A DNA stretch of 42,500 nt from Chrysomallon squamiferum (GCA_012295275.1 CM022675.1:9660193-9702692), one strand, 5' to 3'. Numbered from the stretch's first letter, positions 8,963-22,254 are shown. The notes: generated by a model not told the origin, from the sequence alone. Numbers and translations: made by a program.

Positions 8963-9741
8963 AATAAAATTCAAGAACCAAAAACCAGTTTAATAATTTA
9001 ATACAGGTAGGATAAAATAACAATGAAATCATTGTTTGTTTTTACTTACTTTTATAACAAAGAAAAAAGAAAAGTAACTAGAAAATGGTCAAATTAAAAT
9101 AAAATTAAATACAATAAAATAATAATGATAATTAAAAATATTTCATTTAGTAGCTTAGATATACATAATTTTTATGTTCTTTATAATCTGGGTTTGTTAT
9201 TATAATTTTTCTAAGCGAAACCTGACATGATTAACAGCAACATAAAAGAAAACATTTTTAAAATAAATGTTAGTCCAAAAACTACTTGATTTACCCACTA
9301 AAAAAATATATACATGAAATAAAACCATAATAAACTACTGAAATTTAAGAAGAAAACAAAAATTAAAGATTGCTAAAAAATAAATAAATAAATAAAAATA
9401 AAAGAGAAAAAGACAACATAACTGAAGAAACAAAAGCAATGACAAATACAATTTTCCAAATATCTCAGTTACAATATTTCTTTACCTGACGAGCAAGATC
9501 TTTATAAAGTTTGTCAGGATGAAGACAAGTGCATTTCGTTTTGTCTAGTTTATAGTATACTACATAGTTACTTATTAATAATTTATTAGTACAAGACAAC
9601 ATTTTGTTACCATGGAAATAACCATTACTTTTTTTTTTTGCCTCACAGATTCCAGAAAGGAAAAGTTGTTTTTCCGATTTTTGTTGTTTTTCTGATTTTA
9701 CTATTAACGCACGGATCTTTACTTACGTACAGTGTGTTTGT

Positions 9742-9794
<53 letters not shown>

Positions 9795-11009
9795 TAGACA
9801 GACACACACACACACACACAATTGTTCCTGCCAACACAAAGTACATATAATATAGCCAATTGCAGATTTCATTAAATTAAATTTACAAGTTAGAATACGG
9901 CAAAACAAACCATTTAATTATCTACACAGCCATCAAAACTTTGTATTTTGACATTCACTACTGTTTAGTCTTAACAGTGTCATATTTCATATTTTGTCTA
10001 ATAATTTTTATTTTAAAACTTCACTGAAAGTTTTGCATATCTGTAAAGCTTTGTTTCGTGTAAAGATACTTTATCTCAAAATTCTATAATTCTAGCTTAA
10101 ACAATAAATGTATCTATATTATTTTATTTGCTGTTTTTTTTTGCAGTTTCTCTTCTTCTTCCACTAATATTATTATTATTATTGCTGTTCTGATTATTAT
10201 TATTATTTCTATTATTATTACTATTATGATTATTATTGCTATTATTATTATTATTATTATTACCATTATGATTTTTTTGCTATTATTGTTATTAATATTA
10301 TTATTTTTTTTGCCATTATTATAATTATTGTTATTATTATTATTATTATTACACTCATTCTTTGGTATTGATATCATCATTCATTAGTACTGTTATCGTC
10401 ATTATTTATTTTATCCCTGAGTTAGCGGTCTGACATATGACAACTGGTTGTACTGTATTAATGAAAGATTGATGTGTAGATTGAAGAACAATTAAATGAA
10501 AAAGTCCAGTGCAATCTGCATTCAAACATAGTTCACAGCTGTTTAATAATGTTTGGTTGTTTTTACTGCAACTAATAAAGTTAATTTTATTCAAAAAAAA
10601 AAAAAATAATAATAATAATAAAATTAAAAAAAATAATAATAATGAAATAAAGGACAATAAAAATAATAATAATAATAATAAAATTGTTTTTTAATAATTT
10701 ATATATATATATCAAAAAAAGTAAAATAATAAAAAATTAAAATGGTCAAAACAAAAACCAAAAATAAAAAAACAATAACATAATAATTATTATTATATAA
10801 AATTAAATAAATAAAAATAACAATAAAAAATATTTAAATAAATAAAATAAAAAAGAACAAAACAATAATAATAACAATAAAAATAATAATAATAATAATA
10901 AATAAGTAAATAATTATAATAACCAACCAATTGTTGCCTTAGATTTTATAAGACAGTGTAAATTAAATGGGATATTTTCCTTGAGTACATACAAATTATT
11001 ACTTCATCA

Positions 11010-11043
<34 letters not shown>

Positions 11044-12500
11044 AAATTACAATTATAAGGGTTATATTATTTTTACTACACTACTACTACAACTGTTGTT
11101 GTTGTTATTGTTAATATTATATCAATCACGTGCTTGAAAATAATTTTAAATAAAATCATTTACAGGTATGATTAAATAAATAATAATGAAGACAATGATG
11201 ATGATGATAATGATGAAACTTAACATTCAAAAATCCTATTTAATTTACAAATACAAATTCTGGTAATCATTTTGTCTTTCTTTTCATCCTATGGAGAAGG
11301 TTGTCAAAAAGGTGAAAATAAATTTTTTTATTTATTAAATATTCATACGAAGTTCCACACCCATTTATTTAAAATTCCAACCCAAATCCTTTAAGCAGAA
11401 ATGTTCTCAGTGTAATTATGTTAATGTGGGTCATCCTTGCCTGGGGTCGCGACCTCCCAGCATTCCTAGAGGTAGGGCACTTCCCCTGACAAGCAGGATA
11501 AAATTCCATCCAACCTGAGGAAGCAGCCATAATTCTAACTAAGCCTGTTGAATTTATCAGAGATTTGTAGAAGTGTAAAGCAATATTAATGTTAAATAAT
11601 GCAGAATTCATTATATTTTTTTAGTGGGGTTTTTTTTTTTTGTTTTTTTTTTTTCTTAAAAAGTAAAAAATAAGTTTTTTTTTAATAACAGAGAACCTGT
11701 GTGTGTGTCTGTGTGCGTCTGTGTGTGTGTACAGAGTTTTAGAAATAAGACTGAAATTTTCACCCAAGTACCATGTTAAATAATTTGTTATTTTGTTCAC
11801 TGATATTCAAACACAAACAGTTTGTCACATATTGTGTTTCTTAGGTTACTTTTCCCTCTTTTGTTTTGATTCAGGAACCATTTTCTTTCTGTTTGCTTCA
11901 TGTGGCTGTTCAAGATGCCCACAAAAAATGAATGAAAAATATTCAAATCCATTACAAGCGAATACAACCAATATTCATATAATTAAATTTTTTATACATA
12001 AACAATTTATACTGATTACATTATAATTAAGAACAAACAAAAAAAAATTATGTGTAAGTAATATAATGTGTATGAATATTATATATATATATATATATAA
12101 GTAGTTTTGCCTTTGACAAAAACAATTTCATTATAAATATTAATATCAGAAAATTTCAATAATTTACCTAATATTTTAAGAGTAAAATAAGAACAGTATA
12201 AAAAATTAGTGTAACCAGTTAATGGTTTAATTATAAATAAGTATTAGTGTTCAACAAATTTTAATAATTTACTGAATAAATTATTTTCAAAATAAAAATT
12301 TTCATTTTTAAGACAACGTATCTAATTAGGGTTTACCAATTAAAATGTCCACAGAGTGATTTAATTATAAATACTGTTAGCATCCGACAATTTTACTTTT
12401 ACATCAGAAGAGCTGAACAGGATGACCGAACACAATTAAAATGGCTACACAGTTATTTTTTTGCTCATTTTGTATTTCACAAAAATTTTTCAGGGCAATC
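8481..12500. other. Intron 2, AT-rich segment with simple repeats
   Basis: Mostly A+T-rich with no supportable gene. Simple repeats: (AATA)n about 8930-8965, (TC)n about 9747-9795 and (AC)n about 9800-9820, interrupted (ATT)n about 10165-10350, (AAT)n about 10605-10680, AT-rich A/T words to 10915, (ATT)n about 11010-11042, (TG)n about 11700-11730, (AT)n about 12080-12100. A slightly GC-richer patch at about 11415-11530 has a GGGGTCGCGACCTC palindromic core (perfect inner palindrome GGTCGCGACC). An exon-like fragment near 9485-9620 is discussed under findings. Confidence 0.7.
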
Positions 12501-12539
12501 ATTTCCAAATAAAAAATAATGTCTTGTCCATCACAGTAT

Positions 12540-12980
12540 GTCTTAATTAGAATGAAATGCAGGAAAGGGGATCATAAAGATGCTGAAGATAACTATCAAT
12601 ATTTATGGCTCTTTTGAACAAGTCTTTAAAACCGTCAATGCCCCTCAAGGCGTATTCAATTAACAATGACCTAACTTTAATCCCTAAGCACACTTTTGGG
12701 TAAGGCCGTTAAAGAACCAATCTGCACCCAGCTGCCCGGGGCTTTTCAGCGAATGGCCTCTAATCTGTCATTAAGTAGCTAGGAAAGTAATTCATCACAA
12801 TGATCAGAGTCATTGTTATTTCTCTGCGCTAATCTCTGGTATTCCCGTGAAATCGTCTCGGATCTTCATTTAGCTGCCGGACGTCCTCCAGAGCATTCTG
12901 TTTATTTCTACATCGAGATCCGTCATCTAACTGTTTATGTTATGCATGTGCTAAGTCCTTGGATGCATTCTGTTTACTTG
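12540..12980. promoter_or_regulatory. Non-repetitive intronic island, possible enhancer
   Basis: About 440 bases of high-complexity, relatively GC-rich sequence, sharply different from the surrounding AT-rich repeats. It contains no convincing open frame or splice-site pair. It includes TGACCT, homeobox-type words such as GTCATTAAGT, and a CAGCTGCCCGGGG block. Composition of this kind in a long intron of a regulatory gene is typical of conserved non-coding elements, but conservation cannot be judged from one sequence. Confidence 0.3.
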
Positions 12981-14321
12981 TATGAAGTAGTAAATATTGT
13001 TTATTAACATAATGTACAAATAGGAAGCAGGCTCTGGTTGCCTGGTTTCTGAGGTCGTTGCATCATTCACGACTGTTGCCTAGACAGAATTTATTATCAG
13101 TCCATAACTGGAAAAAGAAAATTGATAATGTCCGGTAACAATAACAAAAAAGAAGATAGAAAGATAGATTTGCCAACAACACAATAATATTATTATTATA
13201 ATTATTATTATTTTTTATTTTTTCAGCCGTACATGAATGTCTGTGTGTGGCACAGAATAAATGGGGTGGAGTGTGTTTAGAAAGAGCGAGTTCAGTCTTC
13301 TTTACTCTGTAGTTTATAAAATGGGCCACTAATAAAATATTTAATATAACTTACAGTTTGTTTGTTTGTTTGTTATTGTTTTTGTTGGGTTTGTATGCTG
13401 GGGTCTTTTTTGGATTTTTTTTTTTATCTTTCTACTCATAATAGAACCAACATCTAACAGTTTCACCACTAAGAAAAAAAAAAAGTAGACTAATAAATAC
13501 TTTACAAATGACTTTTGTATTCTGTACTGAACCCTACAAATATAGTGATTTAAAAACTCATTCTCAATATTTGGTTGTTTTTTTTGTTTGTTTTTTTTGT
13601 TAACAGGAGACAATTTAAGTAAATGATTCTTCTTTCTGAAATAGTTTTAAACACAATTCTGCATTTTCTTCCAACTACTTCACCTTATTTTCACCTGCAG
13701 ATCGGAACACTCTTAACAAATGTCTCCGTTTTAAATAGTTTTATCATTAAACCACACTGCGTTAGTTTCTGCCATGTCTGTACTGAGGGGGGGGGATTTT
13801 TTGCACACAGCACTCTCTGTTTAAATGAAGGGTATGTCTTGTTTCAGATAAGTGACTCAAGTATAGGGTATTTTACAAAATGAAGAGGATTTGGAAAAGC
13901 ATAGGGAAACTTTCCATTATTAATTTTTTTTTTTTTTTTTATCCCCAAGTATTTATTAATTCTGCCACATATTCCATATCAATGCAACTTTCCCATTAAC
14001 TCTCCTTTTCAACTCCCCATGCAACAATTCTTTTATTATTGTTTTAGTATACAAAAATGCATGTGTCTTTTTGGGTGTTTTTTTTTCTCCACTGGATGTA
14101 TAAATAAGAGAATGAATTTAGTAAAAATACCTGTAATATTAAATAAATGCATAACATTAATAATTAAACTGCTCTTTAGTTGTTAATGGCATTTATTTAT
14201 TTACTTATATTCATATTTTATTTATTTAATATTACAGGCATTTTTACTTAAGTAACTTTATTCTGTAATAAATTTATAAATAATATGATAAAAATATTTT
14301 TTTTTAAATGATTTTAAAAAA

Positions 14322-14355
<34 letters not shown>

Positions 14356-15120
14356 CAGTAGAATATAAAAATTAATAAATAATACAATAAAAAATATTTA
14401 AAAAAAAAATAAATAAATAAATAAATAACAATAATAAAAAAAAATATATATAATAAAAATAAAAATAGTAACAACAAAACAAAATAATACTAATAATATG
14501 GAGCATAATAAAACCAAAAATAATAATACAAACAAACAAATAAATAAAGATGACTTTAGGTAATCTAGCCAGAAAAGAGAGAGAGAGAGAGAGAGAGAGA
14601 AAAAAAAAAAGCTTGGTAAATGCACTTGCTATCAATTAGAGTAGTTTCAACAGTGGGGGCAAAGTTAGTGTTTGTCCAAATTACCTCTCAGGCTCTGCCA
14701 AAGTCTGACAGAGGGTAATTTAAGTTGAAAGGGGAGGAGTCAAGCAAGCATACCAGCACTGAAAGCATTCTTTTCAAATCATGTATTTTAGGTTGTTTTG
14801 TTTGTTTTTTGTCTAATATTCCTTCTTCTTTTCTTTCTTTCTCTCTCTCTGTCTGTCACTGACTCGGTTCACCACCGAAGATATTTCGTGTCTGTATAAA
14901 CACAAAAAGGACAGGGACTTTTTTTTTTTTTTTTTATGTTATTATTATTAATATATTATTTTTTTTATTAACCATCACAGGCCCAGCTTTAAGGGTTGTT
15001 TCCAAACAGAAGTGAAAAATAGTGTGAGTAAGTGTGCCAGTGTTCATTAAGCACACACACACACACATCTTAGTGGCCTGATTTAGATAACTGGGTAGAA
15101 GGAGGAACAGAAATACTGGA
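12981..15120. other. Intron 2, AT-rich segment
   Basis: AT-rich with (TTA)n near 13185-13210, poly(T) runs (13929-13940 region and others), (AAT)n about 14322-14352, (AATA)n about 14408-14428, (GA)n about 14577-14602 and poly(T) about 14920-14936. A compact non-repetitive patch at 14640-14770 contains an imperfect inverted repeat (TTACCTCTCAG ... CAGAGGGTAA). No gene is seen. Confidence 0.65.
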
Positions 15121-15129
15121 AGAAATAAA

Positions 15130-15340
15130 AACATTTTTTTTTATAAAACACTGTTTGGAGTTTTCATTTATCTCAATAAGAGGTGCAGAAATATTGGAAA
15201 AAATAAAAACATTTTTTATAAAACACTGTTTGGAGTTTTCATTTATCTCAATAAGAGGAACAGAAATATTGGAAAAAATAAAAACATTTTTTATAAAATT
15301 TTGTTTGGAGTTTTCATTTATCTCAATAAGAATGACGTAT
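15130..15340. repeat. 75-bp tandem repeat, about 2.8 copies
   Basis: GTTTGGAGTTTTCATTTATC occurs at 15153, 15228 and 15303, exactly 75 bases apart, with AATAAAAACATTTTTTATAAAA between. Because 75 is divisible by three, the plus strand stays open for 67 codons with a 25-residue repeated peptide (EFSFISIRGAEILEKIKTFF). This is a by-product of the period and is not treated as a gene. Confidence 0.9.
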
Positions 15341-15359
15341 ATGAACTGTCTTATTTAAA

Positions 15360-16660
15360 CTGATACTACCACTGCTGCTACTACAACAACAACAACTCCC
15401 ACTACTACCACTACCATTTGTACTGCCAGTACTATAACTGCTTCTGCCACAACTACTACTAGTGAATATATTGTTATAACTGATGTTGCAGCTATGATTT
15501 ATATTGCTGCTACTGCTACTACTTGTACTACTACTACTGTTGTTGCTACTGCTGCTGCTGCTGCTACTCTTGCTTCTAATGATGCATTTACACAGCTTAC
15601 AGAACATCATCTATTTTTGAATCTGGCTACTTCTGAATTAGACCTGCCATGTTTTAGTTTGCATGATGCCAGTTCGAATCAAACTGTTGCTGTGAACATG
15701 TGATCCAATTTAAAATTTGTATTTGTTTCAGTTTAACATGACTTTCATTTGTTGTCAAGTCTAAAAGACTACCACAAACACAACTAGTGAAAAGCATATT
15801 CTGTACTGCTGTTTTAAGTTAATAAAAATCAGACAGTGCTTTAGAAATGTATTAATTTGTCTCTGTCAAACACAGTTTCAGTCTTTGTTTTTTATTTATT
15901 TTATATTTAAAGTAAAGATTAAGTCTGCATCCAGAACTTTATACTATCTCTAAATGGTTTGGTATTTGTATTATCACTACTACTACTACTACTACTACTG
16001 CTACTACTACTACTACTACTACTGCTACTGCTACTAGTAGATTCCACTACTATTACTACTGCTACCATCACTTAAGAAACACACTCTAATTAATTATTTA
16101 TGAATAAGGGAAACAAATTTTCACATTTTTCTCAAATATGTGCCTACAACGAGTTTAAAACTGTTTGTGTAAAATGAATAAATATTGTAACAATAATCTA
16201 TTCCATGGCTTCCAGAACATTCTTACTTTGACTTAATTAGTCAACAGAAATAGAATTAAATTAAATCAATTAAATCAAGTAAATAAACAAATAACATTAT
16301 TATTATTTTGTTTCTCTACATGCTCTTTTGCTGATAAAAATACAACACGAACAAGGAAAAATTTAAAACAAGGCCTACCTTGATAACATATATATATTTA
16401 CTACATGTGTGTATTAAAATTTCTAAATAAAAAAATTTAAAAATTAAAAATAAAAAAAAATAAACAAAACAAAAACAGCCTAGCACCCAACTGCTGAATT
16501 GTTGAAACAAAAGAAAACAAATAAAAAATTTTAAAATTTTTAAAAAAAAAGGAATAAAAAATCCATAGAAGAAAATAATTTAAAAAAAAATAAAAAAAAA
16601 ATAAAAGATAATTTTTTTTTGTTTCGTCTATCATTGAATTTCCTTTGATCTTTCGAACCA
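15360..16660. repeat. Degenerate (ACT/GCT)n trinucleotide tracts and AT-rich sequence
   Basis: Imperfect ACT/ACC/GCT runs at about 15363-15570 and a purer (ACT)n tract at about 15975-16045. The rest is AT-rich with A-runs at 16430-16620. The serine- or threonine-rich frames are translations of the triplet arrays. No gene was supported. Confidence 0.8.
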
Positions 16661-16960
16661 CCCCTGATAACACCCATGTATCAGGAGACATAACATTCTT
16701 CTGCATCCAGCCAATCAAATACTAGTTGCTGTAATCAACCTAAGCTTTAAAGCCAATCAGGCATCAGCTGTCATCATCGATAACCCAATCACTAGCGCTT
16801 AATTAAATAAATGAATCAGATTTACAATCTCATCTTTTCTGACCATCTGCCATATGTTCCCGTAAAAGAAGCAAACTGATTGGATAATTTTGAATAATTG
16901 CCAAACATGATTGACCAATCATCACATAGGAAATATTATAATTTCTCCACCCCCAACCAA
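16660..16960. promoter_or_regulatory. Intronic island with five CCAAT boxes and MEIS/PBX-like words
   Basis: About 300 bases of non-repetitive sequence. CCAAT occurs on the plus strand at 16711, 16753, 16785 and 16915, and as ATTGG at 16879; all five sit in CCAATCA/G-like contexts preferred by NF-Y. CTGTCA (the MEIS/PREP/TGIF core, read as TGACAG on the other strand) occurs near 16768, and TGATTGA/TGATTGG words near 16877 and 16908 resemble PBC half-sites. There is no open frame with splice borders. An internal promoter or enhancer is possible; whether any protein binds is unknown. Confidence 0.35.
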
Positions 16961-17186
16961 ACAAACTCATTCATGCAATGTTATTAGGTGGCAGGTGTTA
17001 AACTATTCACAAAGCATTAATGACTTATTTTTGGCTAAACTTGACAACAAAAGAAATAATCCTATGACTAAAATAGGACGACAATGGGAGAGTAGGACAA
17101 TAGGCTAGTAGGAATTAAGAGCAGTATCTCTGTTCACAACATTTCATCACACTCATCTCACACATTGTAACAGATAACAGAATTTA

Positions 17187-17189
<3 letters not shown>

Positions 17190-17220
<31 letters not shown>

Positions 17221-17222
17221 CA
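17190..17222. repeat. (CAT)n microsatellite
   Basis: About ten uninterrupted CAT/ATC triplets in intron 2. Confidence 0.95.
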
Positions 17223-17318
17223 GTGCTAGTAGTAACAATAATTTTAACGATAAATATATAATTTTAATAATTTCTTTATACAACATGCCTTTATGTTAAG
17301 AAATGGGATTGTATGTAA

Positions 17319-17497
17319 TGCACATATGGTTTTTCAGTTTTCAGTATATTTAAATTAATATGGTTTATATTTTATGTATGTAATATATTTGGTATTGTTA
17401 GTACTGCAATAAAATATGCTCCAGAAGCCACCTGCTTTAAAAGGACAACATTTTAAATCTCATATTACTACCCAGTATTAAAAAAGTGTGTATTAAA
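17319..17497. repeat. Dispersed repeat, copy 1
   Basis: Shares TTTTCAGTATATTTAAATTA, then ATGGTTtATATTTT..TGTAAT, GGTATT, GCAATAAAATaTGCT..AGAAGCCA, AAAAGGACaA and CCAGTATTAAA with the segment at 24571-24740 in the same order and orientation. It is probably an old interspersed element; no ends, target duplications or coding content can be defined. Confidence 0.7.
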
Positions 17498-17499
17498 TA

Positions 17500-17582
17500 A
17501 TGACCTCTGTTAAAGTCTTAACTTTTAATATTCCCTTTAGTTAACATTTATTTATTTTACACACACAAAAACTGGATAAAAG

Positions 17583-17629
<47 letters not shown>

Positions 17630-18390
17630 AAAAGAAATTTAGAAAGAATATATGTAAAAATTCAATAATACATATTATTCACTGGAGTAAAAAAAAATTA
17701 ATTTTAGCAAGATATTTAATGTAATTAACCATCTCTGATTACTTAACCCACAAGCATGAAACGAAATGCTACTGTATTTCTGTTAATTTTCTTTTAATTT
17801 CAATGATTTAAAATTAAAAAAAATAATAATAATAAATAAATACATTTTTTTTTAAAAGAAACAGCAAAGTAATTTGAAACTCCTGAAATGTTGATATGCT
17901 GCAGAAAGAACAAATCTGCCCCAATTTTTTTTTTTTTTTTTTTTTTTAAATCTTTTTTTAAAGTTATCTCATTAAGTGGCTTCCTTCACTGTCAAGTAGC
18001 TGTATTTATTTTCTTCTTTTTTCTTCTGTTTTCTTCTTTTTTTTTTATCCTCTCAAATTAAACTGAATGCAGGTACAGAAATATTAAAAATTAAGATTTA
18101 TTATTCAGTTTAAAATAATGTTATTATCATTAAACAACGATTAAATATACAGTTTTGTAACTTTCAAAAATGTACTAAGTTATGATTTTCAAAATAAAAG
18201 TAATAATAAAACATTAAAAAGATGAAAAATAAGATGAAACTATCTTAAAAATATTATTATCATAGTTATATGTAACTATATACAAATTTTAATTTTTAAA
18301 CTAAACTTAAAAAACAAAACAAAATAAAAGGATAATAAAAAAAAAAAAATTAAAAAGAAGAAAAATAAGATGTAACTATCTCAAAAATAT
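17500..18390. other. Intron 2, AT-rich segment with poly(A)/poly(T) runs
   Basis: Poly(A) of about 42 bases at 17586-17627, poly(T) at about 17926-17947, and scattered AAT words. Nothing gene-like is seen. Confidence 0.8.
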
Positions 18391-18394
18391 TATA

Positions 18395-18900
18395 AACAGG
18401 AAGACACAAAATCTCTGCCTTTGTTGAATCAGTCATGTGATCCGGGCCAAAATTGGATAATTAGCAAGGAAGGAAATTATGATTTTCAATACGTTTTATA
18501 TAATTATAACTGGAACAGGACAACTAAGATAATAAGAAACAAGTTGTCATCAATTCACAGGATGAGTTTTCATTTTTGCACAAAGTACACATATGCTATG
18601 GCCTTTTATCATCCCAACTGTGGAGATGTGGTTGGAACATGAAATTGTTCAATGGGTCAACCAAGAAGGATTGATCTGACAACCCTCTTCTGCACCTTCA
18701 GCCAAAGCACCATCACTGGGCTAAGTTCTACTCCAGGATGTACAGAAAGCAAACAAGTGGTTCGAGTTCGGGTGTTTAAGAATTTCTATCTCATCATTTA
18801 CAGTGTGCATAGAGATATGCAGTTCACTGGAGCAACAACATAATAACTGATGAAGTGAGATTTTTATAGGGATTCATGCTGGGTGTAAAATTTCAGTTAG
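18395..18900. other. Non-repetitive island of unknown nature, possible degraded SINE or element
   Basis: About 500 bases of mixed composition with two short plus-strand frames (73 and 63 codons) separated by a stop. Neither shows a recognisable motif. GTGGTTCGAGTTCGGG near 18759 resembles a tRNA B box (GGTTCGANTCC), and GGGCTAAGTTC about 45 bases upstream is a weak A-box candidate. It could be a decayed tRNA-derived element or a conserved non-coding block. I cannot choose between them. Confidence 0.3.
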
Positions 18901-19423
18901 CAATATACCACTTAATTTTAAAACTGTCAAAAAAGAAAAACCAGATAACACCATGAATGACTGAATGAATGTTTATAGAGACCCCAGCACATAAGAATAT
19001 ATTAGCTATTGGGATTCAAACAAAGGTAAATATAATTTAAAAAAATAAATAAAAAAGTTTAGCACTGTCCAAGATTTAGATAATAACAATAACAATAACA
19101 AAACCTAAAAAAAAATAATCCAAATATCATACAAAATCAAAAAAAATCTGAATAACATATAAAATAGAATTTAATTAAGTAATATTAAACAAAAACAAAA
19201 AAAGAATAATGTTAGTAATCTTTGAAACTTGCATAGACAGTTATGATGTTATTAAACAAAATGTTTGACTCAAACTCTCAAAAACTTTTAAAAGTAATTC
19301 CTTAAGAAATCATTTCTTGTTTAAATGCTGACATGACAGAAATCCAATACTTCCACTACACAGTTTACTCATTGGCTTATAAGCAAGAGAGATGTTCCAA
19401 CAGAGGAAATCACAAATCACAAA

Positions 19424-19455
<32 letters not shown>

Positions 19456-20020
19456 CAATAGCTGTGGCCTAATGGAAAGTAATTTATCTATGTACATCGG
19501 AATATTTTTAGTACATCTATGCATATTGCACATGTGTGCTTCGAAATGCACTGATGCTGGGATTCGATAACTCTGACTACAGATGTTTTTGACAAATGAA
19601 AGGATTACCTGCGATGTCGACAATAAGCATGCCACACCAATACAACATCAACTTTCCAGGGTTAAAATCCGTTCAGCGAGAAATTATTTACTAATTGTTA
19701 ATTTATTTTTTCTCCTTACTTGAGTATGGTTTAAATTTTAATTAAATATTGTAACAATTTAATTATCTGTATGAACACACACACATGCACACACACAGAG
19801 ACACAGACACAGACACACACACACATATATATATACACACAACAAATTATTTCAAAAGGATAATTACTTTTTTTAAAACAGTAAGCTATTTTATAAATAA
19901 ATAAATTAAATAGTAATTTAATCTTTTTTTTTTGATAAATTAAAATATTGTATTGACTCTAATAAAGGGTAATGAAAAAAAATAGTGTAATGAATTATGA
20001 AGCATTATAGTCAGAACAGT
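18901..20020. other. Intron 2 segment with poly(T) and an A-box-containing patch
   Basis: AT-rich to 19420; a poly(T) run at about 19425-19455; then a non-repetitive patch to 19670 with TGGCCTAATGG (19465-19475), a full match to the tRNA A-box pattern, and a weaker B-box-like GATTCGATAAC near 19561. (CA)n-rich sequence lies at about 19776-19840. No gene is supported; the patch may be a degraded SINE. Confidence 0.45.
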
Positions 20021-20024
20021 CTTT

Positions 20025-20560
<536 letters not shown>

Positions 20561-20599
20561 AAAGTAAAATGAAACCAATATGTTTTCAGAAATAAAGAT

Positions 20600-21266
20600 A
20601 ACTTTGAGAAAGAAATTTAATGGGTTTAAAAAAAGGAAGAAACATACACCATAATAACAAAAATTACATTTTGTTTTATCTCTCTCTCTTTCTCTCTATC
20701 ACACAAACACACTACTGATATAAAAAATACATATATATGAATATATGTATAGGGGGGTCAATAGAAGTTCATCTGGGTCATCTATTTTTAGCTCAACAGG
20801 AAACAAAACAGTTGTGTAAAAGGGTTAGTGATGGTGGAAAAAAAAAAAAAAAAAAAAACCAGTTTAAAACTGCCAAGTGTGTCTGTGCTAATCTGGTGTT
20901 CTACTCCACAACAAAAACTGGACCAGCTTCTGAATTTTGTTTAATATTATAAAAAAAATTTTGCTTTACAAATCTAGAAATGTGTTTTGGAAAAAGAAGG
21001 TGTATGTGTGTATGTGTGTGTGTGTGTGTACGTGCTTGAATGTGTTTGTGTCTCAGAAAGTATAAATGTATGCGTGTTAGTGTATTTAATTATATTTAAA
21101 ACTGTGTTGTGTACAAGAATGTGTACGTATGTGTGTGTGTCAATTCTCTTCTCAAAACAATAAGTGAATATGCAAGTTCTGAACATGTAATTAATTTAAA
21201 ACTATTTAAAGTTTTCTCAAAGAAATTATCAGCAGTAGCAGAAGTAGTAGCAGCAAAGACAGTAGC

Positions 21267-21322
<56 letters not shown>

Positions 21323-21899
21323 CAGTGTAAGTAATAACAGCAGTAGTGTGCATTTCTTTGAATTTTTATGTAATGCTCATTAAACAATTCAAAATATTCT
21401 TTTGTTTTGAACATATGGTATTGTATTATTCCAGACATTTATTCCTTCAGTACCTTTTTTTCTTTAATTACTGAAATCATTCATATTCATTTCTCTCATC
21501 CTTAATTACCAAAAGAACAATTTCATAAACATTTTATTTGTTATTATTATTATTTTGGTGAATCCAGTGAATATAGCAATTTATCGGCAATTGTTATTCA
21601 CATATACTTAATAAAACACAGATTTTTTTTTTTTACTACGTAATTTGTTTTATTTTTATTTAATATAGATTTTTTTTTCTCTCCTGTTTTTTCTTAATAG
21701 ATTAAATTTATGTCCACAAGCTGTTGTATGCACAGTATTTGAAGAATGCAAACACAGGATTTTGATGAAAGTTAATCTACGTTGATGATATAAAAGCTAA
21801 CACATGGCATTGTCAAAGTACACAGACAGACATACAAAAGACATATATCCTGTACACATGCTTAAATGCTTTTTTCTCTCTCTCTCAATGTTTTAATTG

Positions 21900-21930
<31 letters not shown>

Positions 21931-22240
21931 GTCTCTATTATATATATTTTATCTCTCTCTCTCTCTCTCTCTCTGAAAATTTTCTAATTGACTGTTTTTG
22001 TTTTTTTGTCTCTATTCTATATATTTTAATTAGTGTGAGTGTATGTGTGTGTGTGTGTTTAACAATAAGCATCATAACAAGAAGAAATAGAAGTAGTAGA
22101 AACAACAGCAATATTAAAAATACAAACAGTATTGTAGCAATAACACTAAAAGCTATGGTAATAGCAGAAATATCAGTACTAACATTTGTAACAGAAATTG
22201 TTGTAATAGAAGCAGTTTCAATAGTTAAACCAAGATGTTA
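20600..22240. other. Intron 2 segment with mixed microsatellites
   Basis: (TC)n near 20680-20700, poly(A) about 20838-20858, (TG)n about 21003-21030, (GTA)n about 21263-21322 (some 20 units), poly(T) about 21901-21930, (TC)n about 21952-21975, (TG)n about 22035-22060. No gene was recognised. Confidence 0.8.
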
Positions 22241-22254
22241 GTATGATGAAAAGG

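Noticed and set aside
15580-15700. tRNA-like B box (AGTTCGAATC) near 15671
   Set aside because: The A-box candidate (TGGCTACTTCTG) and overall arrangement are too weak, and no tail or cloverleaf can be drawn.
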